Positions 60,751 through 64,000 of a stretch of 64,000 nucleotides of DNA are shown here, piece after piece. Source of the DNA: Williamsia muralis NBRC 105860 (lineage in GTDB: Bacteria > Actinomycetota > Actinomycetes > Mycobacteriales > Mycobacteriaceae). The notes below the pieces were generated by a model, which had not been told where the DNA came from, made no database searches, and saw only the letters and a program-made list of their open reading frames with translations. Both the position numbers and the translations under genes were made by a program. Positions within the stretch are counted from its first letter, which is position 1; every line of letters starts with the position of its first letter. The DNA is taken from contig NZ_BDAP01000007.1 in the NCBI RefSeq assembly GCF_001598915.1, positions 179,443 through 243,442 of the forward strand. Direction: 5' to 3'.

Positions 60751-62000
60751 CAGAACATCCAGCGGCCGCACCACAGTCCGCCACGGCTTCCAAGGCCCTG
60801 CGTACCGAGAACCCGACCGGCGTGCAGATCACGCTCGACCATGTCTCCAAGACCTACCCGGGATCCAAAACACCTGCGGTGGACGATGTGTCGCTGCACA
60901 TCCCGGCCGGTGACGTCGTGGTGTTCGTGGGCCCGTCGGGGTGCGGCAAGACCACCACGATGCGGATGATCAACCGGCTCAGTGAGCCCACGTCGGGGAA
61001 GATCACGATCGGCGACAAGGATGCGTTGTCGATCAAACCCACCGAGTTGCGACGTTCGATCGGCTACTCGATCCAGCAGGCCGGCCTCTTCCCGCACATG
61101 ACGATCCGGCAGAACATCGGCCTCGTTCCAGGACTGCTCAAGTGGGACAAGAAGCGCATCGCCGACCGCGTCGACGAGTTGCTCGACCTGGTCGGACTCG
61201 ATCCGGCCCAGTACGCGAGCCGGTACCCGCGGCAGTTGTCCGGCGGCCAGCAGCAGCGGGTCGGCGTCGCCCGTGCGCTCGCGGCAGACCCGCCCGTCCT
61301 GCTCATGGACGAGCCCTTCGGTGCCGTCGACCCGATCACCCGCAGTTCGCTGCAGGACGAACTGCTGCGTCTGCAAAGCGAATTGGGTAAGACGATCGTC
61401 TTCGTAACCCACGACTTCAGCGAGGCGGTCAAACTGGGCGACCGCATCGCGGTGCTCGGTCAGCAGTCGAAGATCTTGCAGTACGACACCCCACAGGCGA
61501 TCTTGGCCAATCCCGCCGACGACACGGTCGCCGGTTTTGTGGGAACCGGGGCTTCGCTACGGCAGCTGGGCCTTGTCCGGGTCAAGGACATCGACCTCGA
61601 GACCCGGCCCACCGCGCACGTCGGGGAGGCCGTCGACACGCTGCGATCCGAACTCGCAGCGAGTGAACATGATTGGGCCGTCATCCTCGACAACCGCGAG
61701 CGGCCGGTGAGCTGGGTGCGCCAGAATCGTCTCCAGCAGGCACGCACCGTCGAAGAGTTCGCCGAACCGCTCAACGAGTGGATCAGCATCCAGGCCACCT
61801 TGCAGGACGCACTCGAGGCGATGCTCGCCGAGGATCACGCCTCGGCCGTGGTCACCGGAGCTGGCAATCGATACCAGGGGGTGGTGACCCTCGAAACGCT
61901 CATCACGACCATCACCAACCTCCGCAAGGCGCCGGCCGATGGCGCGCACACCGATTCGGACGCCCCCGGCGCCGCGGGCTCGTCGGACGCCGCGCGATGA
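60747..62000 (+). CDS. Osmoprotectant ABC transporter ATP-binding protein with CBS domains
   Basis: A 417-residue ABC ATPase. Walker A is GPSGCGKTT, the signature is LSGGQQQRVGVARAL and Walker B is VLLMDEPFGAVD. After the ATPase domain a pair of CBS domains (about 275-395, with ILDNRERPVSWV and VVTGAGNRYQGVVTLE) is present; in OpuA-type proteins CBS modules sense ionic strength. The GTG overlaps the first permease stop and its TGA overlaps the second permease ATG. Confidence 0.93.
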   Translation: MTEHPAAAPQSATASKALRTENPTGVQITLDHVSKTYPGSKTPAVDDVSLHIPAGDVVVFVGPSGCGKTTTMRMINRLSEPTSGKITIGDKDALSIKPTELRRSIGYSIQQAGLFPHMTIRQNIGLVPGLLKWDKKRIADRVDELLDLVGLDPAQYASRYPRQLSGGQQQRVGVARALAADPPVLLMDEPFGAVDPITRSSLQDELLRLQSELGKTIVFVTHDFSEAVKLGDRIAVLGQQSKILQYDTPQAILANPADDTVAGFVGTGASLRQLGLVRVKDIDLETRPTAHVGEAVDTLRSELAASEHDWAVILDNRERPVSWVRQNRLQQARTVEEFAEPLNEWISIQATLQDALEAMLAEDHASAVVTGAGNRYQGVVTLETLITTITNLRKAPADGAHTDSDAPGAAGSSDAAR

Positions 62001-62767
62001 CCACTGCCGTCGAGGCGCCGGCGTCCTCCATCAGCGTGGCGGACAAGCTCCGCCTGATCATCCAACCCATCCTCGTGGTCATCGTCGCAGCCGCCGTCAT
62101 CTTCTGGGCGTTCAGCCGCGACCTGACGGCCACGCAGAAGGTGAACATCAGCGCCGGCAACGTGGCGACACTCGTGTGGCAGCACCTGCTGATCACCATC
62201 ACCGTGACACTCATCGTGGTCCTGGTGGGGGTTCCGCTGGGGATCGTGGTCACCCGCGGGCGCGCGCGACTGCTTCGTCCGCCGTTCATCGGTGTGGCGA
62301 ACATCGGACAGGCGGCTCCGGCAGTCGGTCTGCTCGTGCTGCTCTTCCTGTGGACAGGGGAGACCGGCTTCTGGATCGGGGTACTGCCGATCGCGGTGTA
62401 CTCGTTGCTCCCGGTGTTCAGCAGCACGATCCTCGGCATCGACCAGGTGAACAAATCGCTCATCGACGCGGGTCAGGGCCAGGGTATGTCCCCGTCATCG
62501 ATTCTCTTCCGGGTGGAACTGCCGCTGGCGGTGCCGTACATCCTCGCCGGCCTTCGGACGTCACTGGTGCTGGCCGTCGGAACCGCGACACTCTGTTTCC
62601 TCGTCAATGCCGGGGGGCTCGGAGTGCTGATCGACACCGGATACAAACTCCGCGACAACGTCACCCTGATCCTCGGCAGTGTCCTCGCGGTCTGTCTGGC
62701 ACTCCTCGTCGACTGGCTCGGTGCCTTGGCCGAGCACTACCTCGGACCGAAAGGGGTGCGCGGATGA
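61997..62767 (+). CDS. Osmoprotectant ABC transporter permease, second
   Basis: A 256-residue permease. The N-terminus has an extra hydrophobic segment, then GVANIGQAAPAVGLLVLLFL and the loop LIDAGQGQGMSPSSILFRVE with LPLAVPYILAGLR. The two permeases of the system form a heterodimer with the ATPase. The ATG overlaps the ATPase stop, and its own stop overlaps the binding-protein start. Confidence 0.92.
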   Translation: MTTAVEAPASSISVADKLRLIIQPILVVIVAAAVIFWAFSRDLTATQKVNISAGNVATLVWQHLLITITVTLIVVLVGVPLGIVVTRGRARLLRPPFIGVANIGQAAPAVGLLVLLFLWTGETGFWIGVLPIAVYSLLPVFSSTILGIDQVNKSLIDAGQGQGMSPSSILFRVELPLAVPYILAGLRTSLVLAVGTATLCFLVNAGGLGVLIDTGYKLRDNVTLILGSVLAVCLALLVDWLGALAEHYLGPKGVRG

Positions 62768-63771
62768 CCACAACGCCTCGTTCGGCGCGTGGGTTTCGCC
62801 GTCTCTTTCCCTCGATCGTCTTTGCGCTCGTGTGCGCGGTGGTCCTGGGGGCCTGTGGCCTGTCGTCTGGCGGCGCGGTCCCGCTGAAGGTGGGCCCCGG
62901 TTCGATCACGGAGAACGAGGGGCTCAAGGGCGTCAAGATCACCGTGGGATCGAAGGAGTACACCGAGCAGGTCATCCTGGGATACATCCTCGAGTTCACC
63001 CTCGTGGCAGCGGGCGCCGACGTGCGGGACATGACCGGCATCGTGGGCTCACGCAGCACGCGCGACGCGCAGCTGGCGGGTCAGGTGGACGTGGCGTACG
63101 AGTTCACCGGTAACGCATGGATCAACTATCTCGGGCATGAGAAGCCCATCGCCGATACGCGTGAGCAGTTCGAGGCCGTTCGGGACGAGGACCTCGCGGC
63201 CAACGACATGATCTGGCTCGAACCCGGGCCGATGGACGACACCTACGCGCTGGCCGCCAGCAAGAAGGTCATCGACGAGACCGGTGTGACGACGCTGTCC
63301 GACTATGCCGAGCTCGTCAAACGCGATCCGGCGGCCGCGGCGACGTGTGTCGACACCGAGTTCCGCGCCCGTCAGGACGGCTTCCCGGGCATGGCCGCCG
63401 CCTACGGTTTCGACCCGGCTCAGGCTCAGACGCCGATTCTGCAGGTGGGCATCATCTACCAGGCGACGTCGACGGGCAGCCAGTGCAAGTTCGGTGAGGT
63501 GTTCACCACGGACGGTCGTATCGCCGGTCTGGGCCTGGTTGTTCTCACCGACGACAAGCAGTTCTTCCCGCACTACAACCCGTCGGTGACGATGAAGGAG
63601 AGTTTCTTCGAGAAGCATCCCGAGATCGCGCCGGTCACCGCTCCGGTCACCGCGGCACTCACCAACGAGGTGATCACCGATCTGAACAAGCAGGTCGACG
63701 TCGACGGCCGGGATCCGAGCATCGTCGCGCGCGACTGGATGGTGTCCAAGGGGTTCATCACCAAGGAATAG
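62764..63771 (+). CDS. Glycine betaine/choline-type substrate-binding lipoprotein
   Basis: A 335-residue OpuAC-family substrate-binding lipoprotein. The lipobox is VLGAC, and the mature protein opens with ITVGSKEYTEQVILGYILEF. SRSTRDAQLAGQVDVAYEFTG and TWLEPGP-like segments (IWLEPGPMDDTYALAAS) form the ligand lobes, whose aromatic cage binds quaternary ammonium compounds. It ends three bases before the convergent tRNA-Leu. Last gene of the operon; choline, betaine or carnitine as ligand is not distinguished. Confidence 0.93.
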   Translation: MTTTPRSARGFRRLFPSIVFALVCAVVLGACGLSSGGAVPLKVGPGSITENEGLKGVKITVGSKEYTEQVILGYILEFTLVAAGADVRDMTGIVGSRSTRDAQLAGQVDVAYEFTGNAWINYLGHEKPIADTREQFEAVRDEDLAANDMIWLEPGPMDDTYALAASKKVIDETGVTTLSDYAELVKRDPAAAATCVDTEFRARQDGFPGMAAAYGFDPAQAQTPILQVGIIYQATSTGSQCKFGEVFTTDGRIAGLGLVVLTDDKQFFPHYNPSVTMKESFFEKHPEIAPVTAPVTAALTNEVITDLNKQVDVDGRDPSIVARDWMVSKGFITKE

Positions 63772-63773
63772 GG

Positions 63774-63847
63774 TGCCCCCAGTCGGATTCGAACCGACAC
63801 TTGACGGATTTTAAGTCCGGTGCCTCTGCCGATTGGGCTATGGGGGC
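63774..63847 (-). tRNA. tRNA-Leu (anticodon TAA), short variable arm
   Basis: A 74-base cloverleaf on the minus strand. The acceptor arms GCCCCCA and TGGGGGC pair fully, the discriminator is A, and CC of a CCA follows. The anticodon loop is CTTAAAA with anticodon TAA, and the T-arm is GTCGGTTCGAATCCGAC. The variable region is only CAAGT, five bases, whereas leucine tRNAs normally have a long variable arm. It lies 3 bases from the binding-protein stop. Confidence 0.88.
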
Positions 63848-64000
63848 GTTCCCGGACGCAGAATCCCGGGCGAGACCAGAATCTCACGGGAGCTCAGGGG
63901 CGCCGCGGGGCCCCCGGCCGAGTCGGGTTGGAGGCCAGTTTGCAGTTGCCGAGCGATCGACGCGCCAAGAGCTGACCTGCGAGACAGGCTGTTTCGACCT

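Noticed and set aside
63848..64000. Possible gene at the right edge
   Set aside because: Only 153 bases after tRNA-Leu, with no frame or motif that could be supported.

Overview
The window is high-GC DNA from an actinobacterium of the order Mycobacteriales, most likely Gordonia or a close relative. The gene order pabB-metG, tatD-rpfB-rsmA-ispE, pth, rplY, prs-glmU, mfd-mazG, lytic transglycosylase-eno-divIC-DUF501-ppx follows the Mycobacterium tuberculosis block Rv1005c to Rv1026 (recalled, not searched). An RpfB with three DUF348 domains, an F420-type flavin-split-barrel protein, an IdeR/DtxR-type iron box and a DesA3-like desaturase fit this placement. The genus itself is inference. No transposase, phage gene or CRISPR array was seen.

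Layout. 1-3579 (minus strand): 5' part of pabB, metG, nhaA. 3762-6478: F420-type enzyme, alpha/beta hydrolase, acetyltransferase, PhzF-family protein. 6481-13287 (plus): core block tatD, rpfB, rsmA, ispE, an ABC-F ATPase and a 3-hydroxyisobutyryl-CoA hydrolase-like protein. rsmA has no ATG, GTG or TTG ahead of its conserved N-terminus. 13457-20044 (plus): a tightly coupled five-gene cluster (TetR, MFS transporter, PLP-fold aldolase, aldonolactone oxidase, Tat-exported ceramidase) behind a perfect palindrome. 20041-24144 (minus): lipoprotein, prfC, FabH-like synthase, pth. 24170-30905: TetR/EamA divergent pair, rplY, NTF2-like protein, arsC, prs-glmU, fabG. 30969-38432: tRNA-Gln, TetR, a dioxygenase gene interrupted by an in-frame TGA, acetyltransferase-SDR pair, mfd-mazG. 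38501-42006 (minus): the efeUOB ferrous iron uptake operon behind an iron box. 42265-47086: cell wall, division, glycolysis and polyphosphate genes. 47206-58220: drug-efflux MFS, desaturase and its reductase with a divergent TetR that ends in an 11-residue tandem repeat, SIMPL lipoprotein, carotenoid-cleavage-type oxygenase, ohrR-ohr, DinB protein, PhoD phosphatase. 58274-59761: small stress proteins, including an AT-rich DUF2945 gene and a cold shock gene. 60103-63771: a four-gene osmoprotectant ABC transporter followed by a convergent tRNA-Leu.

Working together. EfeU (permease), EfeO (periplasmic binding) and EfeB (peroxidase) form one iron-repressed uptake system. The desaturase and its FAD/2Fe-2S reductase form one electron-transfer pair for membrane lipid unsaturation, probably controlled by the divergent TetR. 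OhrR and Ohr form a peroxide sensor-effector pair. Prs and GlmU share an operon supplying PRPP and UDP-GlcNAc. The TetR-to-ceramidase cluster looks like one import-and-degradation or modification pathway of unknown substrate and is the best candidate here for an undescribed system. Starts were chosen from ribosome binding sites, overlaps and conserved N-termini, so several differ from the longest possible reading frame.
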